A model generated the notes under the pieces. The model did not search any database and was not told the DNA's origin. It saw only the letters and a program-made list of their open reading frames with translations. 64,000 bases of DNA from Delphinapterus leucas (taxonomy: Eukaryota; Chordata; Mammalia; Artiodactyla; Monodontidae), in contig NW_022098048.1 in the NCBI RefSeq assembly GCF_002288925.2, positions 19,991,472-20,055,471 of the forward strand, in the 5' to 3' direction. Of this stretch, positions 25,023-37,355 are shown one piece after another (position 1 is the first letter of the stretch; each line of letters opens with the position of its first letter). The position numbers were made by a program, and so were the translations under genes.

Positions 25023-25117
25023 TTCCCTCTAGTAGGAATAAAGGGAGCCAATATGACTTGGTTAGTGATTGTAGCATAGTATAAGAACAACTAAGTCAAT
25101 GGATAAGGGCCAAGCTA
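25023..25117 (+). repeat. Unclassified ~95-bp repeat, copy 2
   Basis: Matches 23,137-23,230 ('ccctctagtaggaataaagg', 'gattgtagcatagt', 'aagtcaatg'). See that entry. Confidence 0.7.
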
Positions 25118-27890
25118 TATGGAATAGGCCAAATGCATGTTATTTTTAGGCCACAAATTCAGGGGAAAAAAAGTCTAACTTTCTATATTTTCCCAAAACT
25201 GAACTTAATTTTTATATTAAGCCCCTATTCCACATCTCAGAAAACATAATCAGTTAGCCTAAAGGCAAATTTCAATGTGTTGGTGATTTCTTTATCATAT
25301 CAGGCTTAAAGTCAGACAAACAGAATTGCACTTCTCTTTCTTCTTCTTCTTCCCTGAGTGGTATTTTTGTTCCAAGGATTCAGTTGGCATCATTGTACTG
25401 AGGCTTTGAGGCTGCCTGTGCTGGTATCTGCTCTGAGTACTGAGTGGGGGTCACCCTTCCACGTTGCTGTCCTGAGAAGTGGGCACAGCCCTCCCTGACT
25501 TCCAGCTCCCAGTACATGTTCCCATTTCTGTCTGTGTCCCCTTGACATGAAGGCAGGACTTCTGTGGGGCAAGCTTCTTGCTCTGTCAGCTCACCTTCTC
25601 AGGGGTCTGGGAAGGTTAGCCTACTCTTCCACACTCTCTGGGTTTGGAGACTTGGGGGCTGAGCCTCTGACACCCCAGGAAGCTGTCTCTCCTGCCCCAT
25701 TCCATCCCAGGTCATATGGTGCAGGGAACATCTGCATGGCTAGGACCTCTCAGAGCTCGCTGTGGGAACTGCGCCCCCAGCCTTTCCACTCTTGAATCCC
25801 CAAAAGTAGAGACTTCTATCAAACATCTCTGCCCTCCTCACTGCCCCCACCGAAGACTTTGCCCAAGTGAGCTGGAATTTGAATCTCTTCTGAGACCTTC
25901 TTTCCTTCTCGTATGTCTTCGTCCTTCCTCCTCAAAGAAGCTTTATCTTATCCAGGAGGGGCAGGAAGAAGAGTTTGTTCAGCTACAGGTCCTGTGAATC
26001 TCTCTGCCTTCTGCTTAGACTAATGCTTTTAAAGTCCAGGAACGTATGCTTTCTGTTCCCTGGTTCCTCTCTACCTCCCCATCTTGGGGCAGTGCTTGCC
26101 TCACTCTGCTTCTTGATAACAGGAGGTTCATGAGGTCAAAAGTAAGTGTGGGAAATAATACAACAGTGAATTCTTCACACAGCATCTTGCCATGTGTATT
26201 ATGTAGTCATTTTAAGGGGATTAGCAACTTTAAATATCCTGAGATTATATATTTTTAAAAAAATAAAGACATAGAGAATTTGGAATAGGATGAAACTCTA
26301 ATCCTCACACACACACAAATTAAGCCTGAACAAGATGTGAGATGCATTATGTAAAGGTGATTCAGCCAGCATTCAAGAGTGAAGGACCTCAAAGCGGCCT
26401 TGCTTCTTTGGCATTTAAACAGCTTGTTTCTGAAGCTGGAATGAAAGGGAGTGGAAGGAACCTGGTCACCCAGGGTGAAAGGTGCTGAGGCTTTATTGCA
26501 GCTTCCTGTCATCTTGTCGGAAGTTCTACCAGGGGCTGGACTGTGGGGGGACTAGACCCAGAACCTTGAGTCTCTTCCTAATAATTTCTACCTGATTGTG
26601 GAACCATCTATTATTGGTCTGTGTTGGGAAAGATTCCATGCCCACACCTCCTGGTCATCATCTTCTCTCTCACTTCCCTCTCTCCCACGGAGGGAGTCAT
26701 TTAACAACTCAGGTCCAAGCTTCGGCCTCTCCTCAGCTCCTGCTCCCCACAGACAGTCACCATGTGCTGCTCCATGCTGGGCCTGACTTAGGCCCTAGGC
26801 CTCTTCTCATGAGATCACCTTTCCTGAAATCACCATCTGCTGTGGTGCCTGGCTCCCTCTGCAGATGTACCCAGTACTATACCTTTTCATGGTACTGCAC
26901 ACAGGGAAAACTGAACACTCTGCCGTTCTCCAGATGTGGCACTCACTTAGCTGACTCCTGTCCTTTGCTGAAACTGTTTTTCTACTCAGAAGCTGCCACT
27001 CAAATATACCCTCCCTCACACCAAATCCATGTCCTGTGCCTACTGAAAGCCTATTCATTCTTCATGGGCTTCTCAGATGAAATGTTTGCATCAGTTCTCT
27101 GTCCTTCAACCATGGCCCTCTAAATGGACCTCCCATGAACCCCTTGTGAATGCAACGTTCTTTGTCTAATTTTGCTGCCTTCTATGCTGCTGGGCACAGA
27201 GGTTCATTGCTGAGAATTTGCAGATTTAAGCTACAATTCAGTTACTTTATTTCCTTTTCACAAAAGTAGAGGAAAGAGACCAGAGCAAATCTGTTCACTG
27301 TACTTAAATTTAAAAGGTTGTCTTTCAACAGGGCAGTTGGTCCCATATGGAGAAGCCATGTATGTTTTAGCCCCCTTTATAAAAGGAAACTATTTTTTTT
27401 ACTTTTTCAGGGAGCTCCTGCTCAACACTTTCTCTTCTCCAGTTGTTCAAAAATTCCTGATTCTTAGCAGAAAGAATTCAGAAAAATAGTAGGTTGATAC
27501 TATATCGTGGTCAATTGGGGGAACATGAGTAATCCATCTTTTGTTCAATTTATAGTAATTAACAGTTTCAGAGTTTGTGTTGTGAATTGTGGTTTCAATA
27601 GACTGGATATATGATGTAAATCAAGTCTCAAAGAACAAGTAATGGGCAACTAACTTGGCTATTGTAATGTGCCATGAGATAATAAAGCAGATATAGTGCA
27701 CTGCACAGGCTACAAAGACATAATGCTTCCAGTTTATTACTTGTACATGCTTTCCAAAAATATTTGATCCATTAAATGTTCAAAGGTATAGTCAGAGCAT
27801 GTTAAAAGTAGCAACTCCTTTTAAGAAAAAAGTAGTATTTCAGGTGTGGGAAGGAGCATCTATATTATGTTATATTGTCCATAATTTCAT
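25118..27890. other. Mixed unique sequence with a GC-richer block
   Basis: 25,390-26,130 is distinctly richer in G and C than its surroundings and has several overlapping open frames of 60-93 codons on both strands. None shows a recognisable domain, so I read it as an old retroelement or LTR remnant rather than a gene. 26,596-27,123 holds a 175-codon plus frame in a C/T-rich stretch; phrases such as 'cacttagctgactcctg' near 26,944 recall L2 3' sequence, so this may be a degenerate L2. Identification is weak. Confidence 0.35.
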
Positions 27891-27899
27891 GGTCTCCCA

Positions 27900-28085
27900 G
27901 TGACAAGTTAGGAGACTAAGTCAGTGTAGAGTTTAGGGCCCACCTTGTTGCATGTCCCAGTTCTTCAGTCTTGGTTGGACAATCTCGTTAATTTCAGTCA
28001 TCTATAAAATGGGGATAGAAACAACTACCATTCAGAATAGTTGTGAGGATCACATGAGACTAAATGTGTAAAACCCTTGCCAACA
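27900..28085 (+). mobile_element. MIR SINE, degenerate
   Basis: The order 'tctataaaatggggata', then 'agttgtgaggatcacatgag', then 'aatgtgtaaaaccctt' is the MIR core and 3' half. It is ancient and heavily diverged. Confidence 0.75.
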
Positions 28086-28433
28086 CCTCCTCCAGGTCCT
28101 CCTACCCACCACCACAGAGGGGAAATGTAGCTGTTTAATGTCATGCTAACCACACAGTAAGCTAGCAAATATAAATTTTTTTACACCCTAAGTAAATTGC
28201 CTCTTATAATGAATTTTGTAGTTGCCTTCTAAGTTTTAAAACACTAATTAAGTTCACTATTTTAATAAAAACCATAAACTGAATATAAAGTATTCCAATG
28301 TAAACTTTGATTTTATTTAAATTTTAATGAGACCAAATGCTTTCTATCTTTCGCAGTAGGAACCATATAGATATGAATCATGAGCATACTATATATGACT
28401 GACGTTGGAATATGATCAGCTTCTATGATGTCT

Positions 28434-28546
28434 TTTTTTTTTTTTTTGCCATGCTCCCCAACTTGCAGGATCTTAGTTTTCCAACCAAGGATCCAACCCA
28501 GGCCCTTGGCAGTGAGAGCGTAGATTCCTAACCACTTGTCCACCCT
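28434..28546 (-). mobile_element. Short tRNA-type SINE
   Basis: The T run at 28,434-28,447 is the A tail of a minus-strand copy. The body reads (plus) 'aggatcttagttttccaacc' and 'ggatccaacccaggccc', the B-box region of the tRNA-derived CHR/CHRS class, and ends 'ccacttgtccaccc'. It lacks the long repetitive body of the 23-kb copies. Confidence 0.8.
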
Positions 28547-28554
28547 TTAAATTG

Positions 28555-29660
28555 AAAAGAAGTAACAAAGTAGGTGAAAATACTTTTAACATGTAAAATA
28601 CAATAAAAGGATTAGTAGTCAGACAATGTAAAGAGCACTTACAAATCAGTAAGAAAAAAAAGCTTGGGACACAAACAGAAAATCACCAAAGAAGTACAAT
28701 AACCTCATCAGCATTCAGATAAACAAAAAATAAAACAAAATCAGCTTGGCAAAATTGAAAAGTTTGATTATAGTGTTGATCACGATATAGAAAAATGGAT
28801 TCTCTTCTGATCAGAGTGCAAATTGATTCAGCCACTTTAAAATGTAATTGTTAAAATAGGAAATATGTGTATCAAAGGGCCCAGCTATTTAATTTCTCCT
28901 TATTTACCCTAAAGACCCCTTGTACTATGCACAGTGAGGCACGCACATATATACCCACTGCAGCATCATTTATAATCATGAGAAATTGAAAAAAAAACTA
29001 AGTTCCCATCAAGACGGAAGTGACTAAGAAACTATAATGCATGCAGGACATGTAATACTGTTCAATAGTGGTCATAAAGAATAAGCTATAACTGGGTGTG
29101 TTGATAAAAAAGAATCTCCATGACAGGCTGAGAATAAACATTGTAAAACAGTCTTATAATGTGTCACCATTTATTTAAAAAGAGGGAAATAAAGCATGAG
29201 ATAATACTATAGATTTTCTACAATAGTAGCTTTCAAAGTCTTTTTGGAAGTAAGTCTTTTTGGAAATGACACTTAGTAAGACACACATTTTATATCTCGA
29301 CTGGGTGGATCCTTACTACATGCAATGCACTTTGAAATTTTTATATCCTATTCTATTTCATTTCATGCCATTCCATTCCATTTTTCAAAATGCTGGTCAT
29401 GACTCATTAAACAGATTTAGGACTCAACCACAGTTTGAAAAATATTGTTCTGAAGATACACACTGAAGTACGTAAAGAGAAAAGTAACTGGAAGGCAACA
29501 CACCAAGCTGATATCAGAGGTTTCTTCTGGGGAGGTGGCTGATGGGTGGTGGTTCCAGGGACCCTCGAAGTCTCTTCTGTGATACTTAGGTTGTTTTACA
29601 TTTCTTTGCTTGTTTTACGATGGGCATGTGTAATTACACATTTTAGGATTTATTTTTTAG
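28555..29660 (+). mobile_element. Ancient L1 (L1M-like) 3' end, interrupted
   Basis: Old L1 ORF2-end and 3' UTR phrases occur in order on plus: 'aatcaccaaagaagtac', 'cactgcagcatcatttataa', 'gttcccatcaagac', 'gactaagaaactataatgc', and a 3' UTR-like 'ggaggtggctgatgggtgg' near 29,533. About 29,230-29,465 interrupts it with sequence containing 'cacagtttgaaaaatattg', likely another old transposon I cannot name. The 68-codon frame at 29,260-29,466 is chance. Confidence 0.65.
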
Positions 29661-31107
29661 CGAGTAAGCAACCAAAACTATTTTCAAAACTCAAGGACTT
29701 ACCTTATGGTCAAAGGTCTTAAGGAAAATAATTTTAAGCAATTTTGTATATTGAGTAATTCAGAAGGCACACATTCTAGCTAACTGTCTCTGTTTTTATA
29801 TCTAGCCACAGATGAATACATTCTTGTGGCAAGGTAGACATCCCACTCAAAATGTCATCACAAATCTAAGAACTCTCTGCCTTGCTGTGAGATTTTAACT
29901 CATTACCTATGAATGAAAGTCCATATACCAAAAACATAAAGTAATCAACATAAGTGTGATCAAAAGCCGTCCAGTTTCAGAAAATACAAAGTTAGTCTTC
30001 CAATAGCAACATCAACTTGGCCACATTAGTTTTGGATATCAGTCTAGACAAACAAATAATTACATTTTAAGAATTGTTTCTGCAAAGAAGCACCATTGTA
30101 GAAAATATGACATATGTACTCTTGGCCATCTCTTCAGGCTGGAGCAGATACTTCCAGCTCTCTGTTTTCTATTTCAGAGCTACCTTAATTCTTTCTGATT
30201 TACCTTCACATTTTTACCCTAAGGGTAATTTACTAAACCTCATCTTAATGGCAAGTAATTGTTGCTTAAAAGGAGTTAGACACAGTTCCTAGAGGATCCT
30301 TTAAATTGCAAACATTTAAACAGGGTATTAAATGAAGATGAGCTAGAGCTAGATGATTTCTTGTGTGAATTTCTCAACAAACTCAGTAAACATACCCATA
30401 AGGAAAATAATATTTCTTTCAATGTTATATTTATTTTCTTTTTTGTGGTTTGTGTCCTAAACATACATTTTGGTATGCTAATAATAAAACAAGTTGGATC
30501 TTTTAATGGCCACATTAAATTTTCTCTATAAATGTTTTGAAAACAAGTTTTTATGGTAAAATATGCAAACTTTCTCAGAAAGCATTTATATAAGAATCAT
30601 TTTTCAAAATCTTAGCTGTTGCTAAAGCAATGATTGTATTCACATTTAATTTCATGTGCACAAAGTTGTCTGGAGGTAAGAAAAGAAGGACTTTGGAAAT
30701 TTTCTTTAAAAGAGAAATTGGCAAGAAAAACGTTATTTCAGAAAGTATGCTACATGTTATCAGGAGGAAGGGAAAGAGCAGGAATGTGGGAGAGAGAATA
30801 ATATACATCCACATATCTGAAGTCTCTCTTCCATTTTCTCTAGTGTGGATCTGAGGGTGAGAGGAGGCAGAGGGGACCTTGTGGCTAATACAGGGGTCAA
30901 GGCCATTCCTTTAAATAGCTTTACATTCCTCAAAGTTAAGAATGGGCCACTTGTGGCTATGACATGTGAATCTGGGAAAGCAGCTTATATGCAGTTTGAT
31001 ACCAAGCTAGCCTAGAACTGTGAAAGTGATGTGGCTCTGTGATGAGAATTCAGGATAAATTATAGATGTGTCTTATTTAGACCTGAAGAGAAATCTCAGT
31101 GAAAATT
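29661..31107. other. Unassigned AT-rich sequence
   Basis: No recognised repeat. Open frames of up to 79 codons near 30,276-30,854 on both strands lack domains or splice context. On the plus-gene model this is intron or upstream sequence. Confidence 0.45.
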
Positions 31108-31173
31108 ATAATTTGTAATAATCAAGGGTTGGAAAGTAACATACTTTTCAAACCCTTGATTATTACAAATTAT
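31108..31173. repeat. Near-perfect inverted repeat (hairpin)
   Basis: The left arm 31,108-31,130 and right arm 31,151-31,173 are exact reverse complements over 23 bases. Inside, 31,133-31,138 (aaagta) pairs with 31,142-31,147 (tacttt) around a three-base loop, with one G-C pair, one G-T pair and one bulged base between the two stems. Either strand could fold into a 66-base hairpin with about 31 pairs. It is not MADE1 or any MITE I recognise. Confidence 0.95.
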
Positions 31174-31625
31174 TTTTCTTTTGTTTGCTCTTTAAGATTG
31201 CCTATTCACTATTTGCATTTTAGTAGTTTTAATAAAATTAGTTTTATTTGCTACTGAGGGCAAATGAATTTAAAATTTTTAAGTGTGATAATCTCTTAAC
31301 TGCACATATCTGAAGCCCAGCTTTTCAATGGCCACAGTATCCAAGACACCACTGACACCTTGTGGCAGCCTGGTGTAATTGCAGGCAAAATTTCCAAGTG
31401 ATAAACAGTCTTTAAGATGTTACAAATGATAACATTATTATGTTACTTAGAGGTCTAAGAAGTAGAAGGAAAGAATTGTGCATCCCATATCATAAAATAT
31501 TGAAGTGTAACAAGGTCTCTACATATTTTCTAATTGGTAGGATGAGAGTATTTTTTTTTAGAATTTTACCCCATTTTCCACTTAATACCACTTGTGAAGG
31601 GGAAAAGGGTCTTGATTAACTGCAG

Positions 31626-31742
31626 AATTTGTCATCCACAGCATCTGCAGGAATTGCTGTGTCCCAGAGGAAAGTACGTCAGATCAGTGATCCTATTCAG
31701 CAGATCTTAATCCAGCTGCACAAAATCATCTACATCACTCAG
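31626..31742 (+). CDS. Internal coding exon of an unidentified host gene
   Basis: Exactly 117 bases lie between 'ttaactgcag' and the donor 'CAGgtcagtg'. Frame 0 gives 39 residues starting NLSSTASAGIAVSQRK and ending IQLHKIIYITQ; the other two plus frames are stopped before the end, and TAA lies in frame just upstream of the acceptor. The peptide has a Ser/Ala-rich start and an amphipathic 'DPIQQILIQLHKIIYI' helix. The acceptor has a poor pyrimidine tract; a second possible acceptor at 31,640 ('catccacag') would remove five codons and keep the frame. Both ends are phase 0, matching the exon at 46,948-47,058. I do not recognise the protein. Confidence 0.65.
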
Positions 31743-32369
31743 GTCAGTGTGCTAGCTTTTTATTTACTTTTTATCTTAAGTACAAGTTTGGTGCTAATAT
31801 TGGTAAGGAACTACTTTGAGAAACTTTCAGTTCGAGTGATGCTTGTTCTTATTCTCTCCAAATACATATATTTGGGAACACTTTAGCTTAGCAGCAGAGC
31901 TGGGAAGGTCATAGGTTAAAAGAAGCAGATAAGTCAGGTTTTCCCTGTGACTCCTAACCTGCTCTTTTACTGCTAGTGCCCAACCAAAAACAAACTTCAA
32001 CACAAATGGCCCTTTAATGTGTGGGTGAAAGTGGGGACAGAGCTGGGCTACAGGAAAGAAAGGAAAGTAGTTCCCTAATCCTGACGAGGCTGGGATAAAA
32101 CCAAGACCTCTCAAAAAACTGAAAACACAAAATTCAGGATTTTAAAAACTTTTTCTAAATCTCAGTGACCCTTAGGCACTGGGGAAGTAATCACTGGTTA
32201 CAAATTATTTACAGAAATCTTTCTAACGATAAGGAAGTTGAATGGTCATTTACCAAAGTTAGGTACTGTTAATAAGAAAACAAATTTTGTAGATAAATAA
32301 GTGTAGATATTTGGACAAGAAAGTAACTATTATTTTGAAGTTTAAGACTGTATGTCTTAATATGTAGTT
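31743..32369. other. Intron sequence, nothing assigned
   Basis: Starts with the donor GTCAGT. No recognised repeat; the 95-codon minus frame at 31,827-32,114 shows no domain. Confidence 0.4.
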
Positions 32370-32490
32370 CATTCATTTGTTCATTTTTTCATTTAACATT
32401 TAATTACTAGATGCCTACTATGTACCAGCCACTATTCTAGGCACTTGAGACATATCAATGAGCAAAACATATAAACATTCCCTCACCCTA
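32370..32490 (-). mobile_element. L2 LINE 3' end, degenerate
   Basis: Plus reads 'ttcattcatttgttc', 'agatgcctactatgtaccag', 'ccactattctaggcacttg'. This is the reverse complement of the well-known L2-class 3' end. Confidence 0.7.
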
Positions 32491-33409
32491 AGATTCAGAG
32501 ACCAAGTCTGATGATTCTGTCAGTTGCCAATTGTGGCAATTCCAATTAAATATTCAGGTACTAGAGAGAAATATCACCAGGCCAGTGGAACAACTGGGCC
32601 CATTGTAAGTCTAACTTGGGCTAATATGCCTCCCCCCTCAAAGAAGCAAACAAACAAAAAAAAACCCATTTTGATTAGTGTACCACGGTGGCATTATAAG
32701 ACTCTAGGAAACAGAGTCAGTTTATGACTGGTGTCCAGTATTCCCTGAAAGCCTGTGTATTTCCTTCTTCTCTGTGAGAAGTCACCCTAATAGATAGCTG
32801 CAGGACTCTCTGGAGAAGGGCTGGAGGAAATTTTATTTATTTTATATTTATTTTATAAATTTTATTTATTGCATAGGTATAGCAATGTTTCAGGGCCCTT
32901 CCTCAAGGAGCCCCAGCTTTCCCACTAATTAAGGAGCATTTGGTCTTTGAATTGACCAACGTCTGGAAACTATGTGAGAGGCGGTGACTCTCAATTGAGG
33001 GCAACAGTAACTCAAATCACATTTTTGAGTTACTAGAGTGTCTTTTCTGTTATATGGATTAAGGAATACTCTAGTAGGATGACCACATGTTTCTTTCCCC
33101 AAGAACACCCCGATCAATTAACTACCATCAGAGATCTCTGTGGGCCAGGCATTCTCATTAACAGTAAACATCCCTGCCATCCTTTATGGTAATGCTCCCA
33201 ACTTGTCTCTGGTGGCCAGGGGCTGCCTCTTGGCCTCTGCTCCTCTGGGATCACATCATCCACACTGGAACCTTGTACTTTCAGTGTCATATCTGGCCTA
33301 CAAAGGAGAGCAACTGTAAGGTCTTCAAGGATGCTGGTTCTCCCCTCTCCAACGTGTTTCTCACTGCTTTAGTGAAAGTGAAGCCTAACCTGGCCTCTGT
33401 ATCCTGACA
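32491..33409. other. Unassigned; right half may be ERV leader
   Basis: 32,820-32,875 is a TTTA-rich tract. 32,905-33,409 adjoins the LTR below on its downstream (minus-strand) side and may be proviral leader or gag, but no frame or primer-binding site is identified with confidence. Confidence 0.3.
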
Positions 33410-33905
33410 CTGAATTAAATCTTGGACACAGAGTTTTGAGTGAAGTAGAAAAGAATAGCTTTATTGCTTTGCCAGGCAAAGGGGGCCACAGCAGGCTAAT
33501 GCCGTCAAAACTCTTGTGTCCCTACCTGGAGTGGGTAGTGAGGAGTTTTATGGGAATGGTTCAAAGAGGGCGTCATTAGCTCATGGACATTCTTCTGACT
33601 GGTTGGTGGTGAGGTAATCGGGAGTCAGCATCATCAACCTTCTGGTTCCAACCGGTCGGCGGTCTACGTGCTTGTGGGCAGCATACAGTTAACTTCTCCC
33701 ACCTGGTGGGTGTTTCAGTATCTGCAAAACAGCTCAAAGATATTGTGTGTATCCCTTAATGGGGAGCCAGGACCCTTCCCCAAGGCTGAACTATTGTTCC
33801 TCTTGACTGCTCCTCCCTTGTCTCCGCATGCCCTCCCTTCCCTAATTAGCGACTGCTTAAATCTGCCAATTGGAACTCAGGGAAGGTCATGGAGGCTGAA
33901 TGAAA
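33410..33905 (-). mobile_element. LTR of an endogenous retrovirus
   Basis: On the minus strand a U3-like region is followed by AATAAA (33,460-33,465) and 'gctattcttttctacttcac', then 'tctgtgtccaagattt' as a possible U5. The block has the GC content and CT-rich patches of an LTR. Ends are estimates; family unknown. Its transcription would run against the plus-strand gene. Confidence 0.6.
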
Positions 33906-35248
33906 CCTATTTCCTATAATCAAAGAAATGGGGGACACAGAAAGCCTTTTGTGCCCAGGAGCCCCACAGGGTCCTGTGTGGTATCAAAAGAAATGGCTTC
34001 TGAGTGTTCTTGCTAAATGAAATTGGGAAGTGAGTGTGCAGATCACCCATGGTAAATCTATCCCAGCATTCTTGTCTCTCCAAGCCTTTGAATTTCCTCC
34101 TCCACAAGCAAGAGAAGCTCTGGCATTTTATCCTCATTAAATGTAGGCCACCATTGAGTCCAGGTTTTAGTATACCTCCAGCTGCATGAACTAATATACT
34201 AAATCTAGACTCTCTAGTAAGTACACACATTTGAATGAATTCAGCTTGATATAGTGCTATATTTCATCCTTGTTGGCCTGACACCCTTAGAATCCACTCC
34301 TGCACATGTTCTCTGGGTTGCTGCTGATATGGAATAGCAAAATCTTTTGATGCAATTCTTTTGATGAAGAGCAGATAGGGAAATGTACAAGTTCCCCTGG
34401 ATCATATTGAGATATGACCCTTGTTGCTGACTTAAAGCTCACTGTTGTGAGTCTTAAGAGGAATGAGCAGCCCTTTTTAAGATATTACCCCTCATCTGTC
34501 CTAGGTGAGGTTAGTATAGAGTTTTGAAGCAAAAGAAGTCTTATCTTCTCAGATGCAGGGTTTCAAGCTACTTCCACTGGCAATGATGGCTCAGAGTGAG
34601 ATGAATTTCAAGACTGTCAGTTTTATCTGGGTCCAACAACATGTCCCTACTTGGAGTTTTAGTATCCTAATCTTTTTTTCTAACTTTTGCATGAGAAACT
34701 TGGTGAAATGTACATTCAGCTGACATTGTAATTCAGCAACCTGATCAATTAGACTTGTGTTTGATTATCAGCCATACCAGTGCTGTGGTAGCAAGAAATA
34801 CATTCTATTATGGCTGACATGGAATCTTTCTGGCTCTTAGACTATGAATTGAGCTGAGAGTTAAAGGACCCAGGCTTGACATTGTCTCTCTGTAAGTGCC
34901 CCAGTGCATCTAAAGGACCCACCCACCCCACCATCCTCGTGGTCTTCATACTGCCTGACAGTCAAGTGTAGCAGCCACTCAAGCTTCCAGGGTACTCGCT
35001 TCAGTTGGCTCTTCATCCAGGTGACAACTGACTAACTGTGAGGCCACTGCATGCCATGGATTACTATCATCCTCTGTCCTATTGGCAAACAACCCAACAG
35101 TGGGCTCGGTTCCAAGGGTACAGTCAAATCAATTTCCAAATGCCATCTCTATGGCTTCTCCTGGACATTCCTGGAACCAAATCTGTTTCAGTGAGGGTCT
35201 ATTCAGGGGACAGAAACCAAACTGATTTCAACAGGGAAGGTTTCACAT
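33906..35248 (-). mobile_element. Probable ERVL-like internal sequence, degenerate
   Basis: On the minus strand phrases such as 'caatggtggcctacattta' and 'tgtggaggaggaaattcaaa' recall ERVL/MaLR internal regions, and the orientation agrees with the adjacent LTR. No retroviral frame is intact; the 107-codon minus frame at 33,907-34,230 may be a gag relic. Assignment is from memory of family wording and is tentative. Confidence 0.35.
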
Positions 35249-35473
35249 AAAGAATTGTTTAAGGGCTTCCCTGGTGGCGCAGTAGTTGGGAGCCTGCCTG
35301 CCGACGCAGGGGACATGGGTTCGTGCCCTGGTCTGGGAGGGTCCCACGTGCTGCAGAGCAGCTGGGCCCATGAGCCATGGCCGCTGAGCCTGCGTGTCCG
35401 GAGCCTGTGCTCCACAACGGGAGAGGCCACAACAGTGAGAGGCCCGAGTACCGCAAAAAAAAAAGAATTGTTT
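35249..35473 (+). mobile_element. CHR-type SINE, short young form, with target duplications
   Basis: The SINE proper is 35,261-35,461, opening 'agggcttccctggtggcgca' and closing with an A run. 'aaagaattgttt' flanks it at 35,249-35,260 and 35,462-35,473. The 3' body ('cgtgtccggagcctgtgctc', 'ggagaggccacaacagtgag') is the form also seen at 40.1, 43.0, 62.8 and 63.5 kb, all of them inside other mobile elements. Confidence 0.95.
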
Positions 35474-37343
35474 GAGAATTACTACTAATAATAGGGTATT
35501 ATCTACTGAGGAGGGGAAGAGAAATCTAAAGACTATAAGAAGAGCAGATAGGGAAGTCACTACTTATAGGACTGAGGCAGAGCACCCAAGAAAGGAACAA
35601 AATAGAAGAGGACACCCTCATCCTAGGCTGAGGTCCAGACCTCACTGGAAAGCCAGAGAAATGTCCTGAGGTACTGTGCTGTAGACTTGCTGGAAATCAG
35701 CATGTAAGAGTGGTGTGCTGGGAATTGCCCACTAGGAACTGCCCTCTCTGGGACCAGGGGAGGCTGCCCACTGGTAGGTGCTGCTCCATGGAACTCTCTG
35801 GAAAGCTGCCTGCAGGGTTGGTGGCACTGAATCTGGCTGGGGGTGAGCACAGCTGGGGGTCCCCATTCCTACTGACCATTCACTGCTGCCAAACTAAGGC
35901 AAGGCAGGAGCATCACTGGAACCAGAAAGACAGGCTCCATCCTCCACTAGTGCCCTCTGCAGATAGAGCTGAACATCCAGCCAGCTGACAAGGGATATAT
36001 GTTCCAGTGTCACAAGCAGGGCAATGAAGGTGGATTTGGAGCTGAGAGTAAACAAACTTACAGCTGGCACAGTTAGCCTGGGGGCTCAACAAGGGACTAC
36101 CTTATTTTGGACCTGCCCACCTCTAACTTCTCACTGTTTCCCCTTTGACTTCTGCCCAGCCTGGAGAGTAGCCTGGCTCTTATCTATCATATTTGGGTTA
36201 TTTTTTGAGGTTTAAAATTTTTTTAACCAAATCTGATATTCTTTTCAGTTACCCTGAAGGCCAGCCTTTTGAAGGCTCAAGAGTCTAAAACTGATTACCC
36301 TTTTCTCCATTTTCTTCTGTCAACCTTTCCTTTAGGCAATCCTGCATAACTGTCTACCTAATCATTTAATCAAATGAAAGTGGGTGAAGGGGCATAAGAA
36401 CATAGGATGGGGGAGAAAATTGGTTAATAAGTCAAAATATAATCTTCCATATCTCTATCGAGTAAAGATATTCAAAAATACATTTCCATTTAAATACTGA
36501 TATAGATACATGGAGAAGAATTCTTAACTTCAGTGCTATGGAAATAACTTCAAATAGCTTGTTGGTTACCTTAATGATTCACTACTAAATTGAAAGAAAA
36601 TATCCTTTGAAATTTAAATATAATTTCCATATGCCTGTCCTGCTAATTTTTATATTAAAAAACTTTTGAAATGGATGTATTTTGTTTCTTTATTGGAGTT
36701 CAAAGTATTATAAAGCAAGAATGAAACTATTATAAACACCTTATTATTATGTTACACTGCCAGCATAACAAATGATTTCATATTTTTGGCAAGATGGAAT
36801 TCCTTGCTACAAGTTAAGATATAACCACGGTGGTTGTAAAAATGTATTTCCAGAATACTTTAAAGTTTATGATATTGCTCATAGTAAGGAATGATTCCTC
36901 TTTGGGGAACCTTAAATTACAATGCTAACCAAAGTCACTGCCTTTCAAATAAAGGTGATAAATACAAGTCTAACCATTACACTCACATATTTACCAAAGC
37001 TTAAAGACCAAGGTCAATTTTTTCTGTTCCGTAATTGCAAAGGAAAACTTCTGAAAGTAAAACTGAACGGACAAACAAACAAAAAACCCTTCTTGTTCAC
37101 ATATTTATTTACTAAATTCCTGCAGACTTAAGCTGTGGTAGCACCCTGAATTGCAGAGCCAGATCCCTTCTGACAACCAACAAGTGACTTTAAATGGGAA
37201 ACTGCTTACTTCTGGCTGGTGGTGGCCTTATCCAGTTTCCATGGAGACAGATATGTGGAAAATATCTAAAAGCAACTATTTTAAAAGACAGGATGTTAGC
37301 ATCCTAACTCTGCCTTCAGTGAGTTGACATCTGTTTTCATCAA
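35474..37343. other. Unassigned sequence up to the L1 insertion
   Basis: 35,474-36,080 continues the element split by the SINE (the 'aggggacagaaaccaaactg' region left of it looks like the same old repeat), with purine-rich and GC-richer stretches but no surviving frame. 36,100-37,343 is AT-rich with no recognised element. Frames of 63-92 codons show no domain. Confidence 0.4.
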
Positions 37344-37355
37344 AAATAAGATGGG
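37344..37355 (+). repeat. Target-site duplication of plus-strand L1, left copy
   Basis: 'aaataagatggg', repeated at 44,906-44,917 after the element's tail. Confidence 0.8.

Noticed and set aside
25390..26258. Cluster of overlapping frames in a GC-richer block
   Set aside because: Frames overlap on both strands without one being preferred; no domain or splice structure. More likely an old retroelement remnant.
26596..27123. 175-codon plus-strand open frame, longest outside the L1s
   Set aside because: No domain, no coding-like residue pattern, and the sequence contains L2-like phrases. C/T-rich DNA readily gives long frames.
32929..33117. Minus-strand 62-codon frame as a retroviral protein piece
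   Set aside because: No motif supports it; position next to an LTR is not enough.
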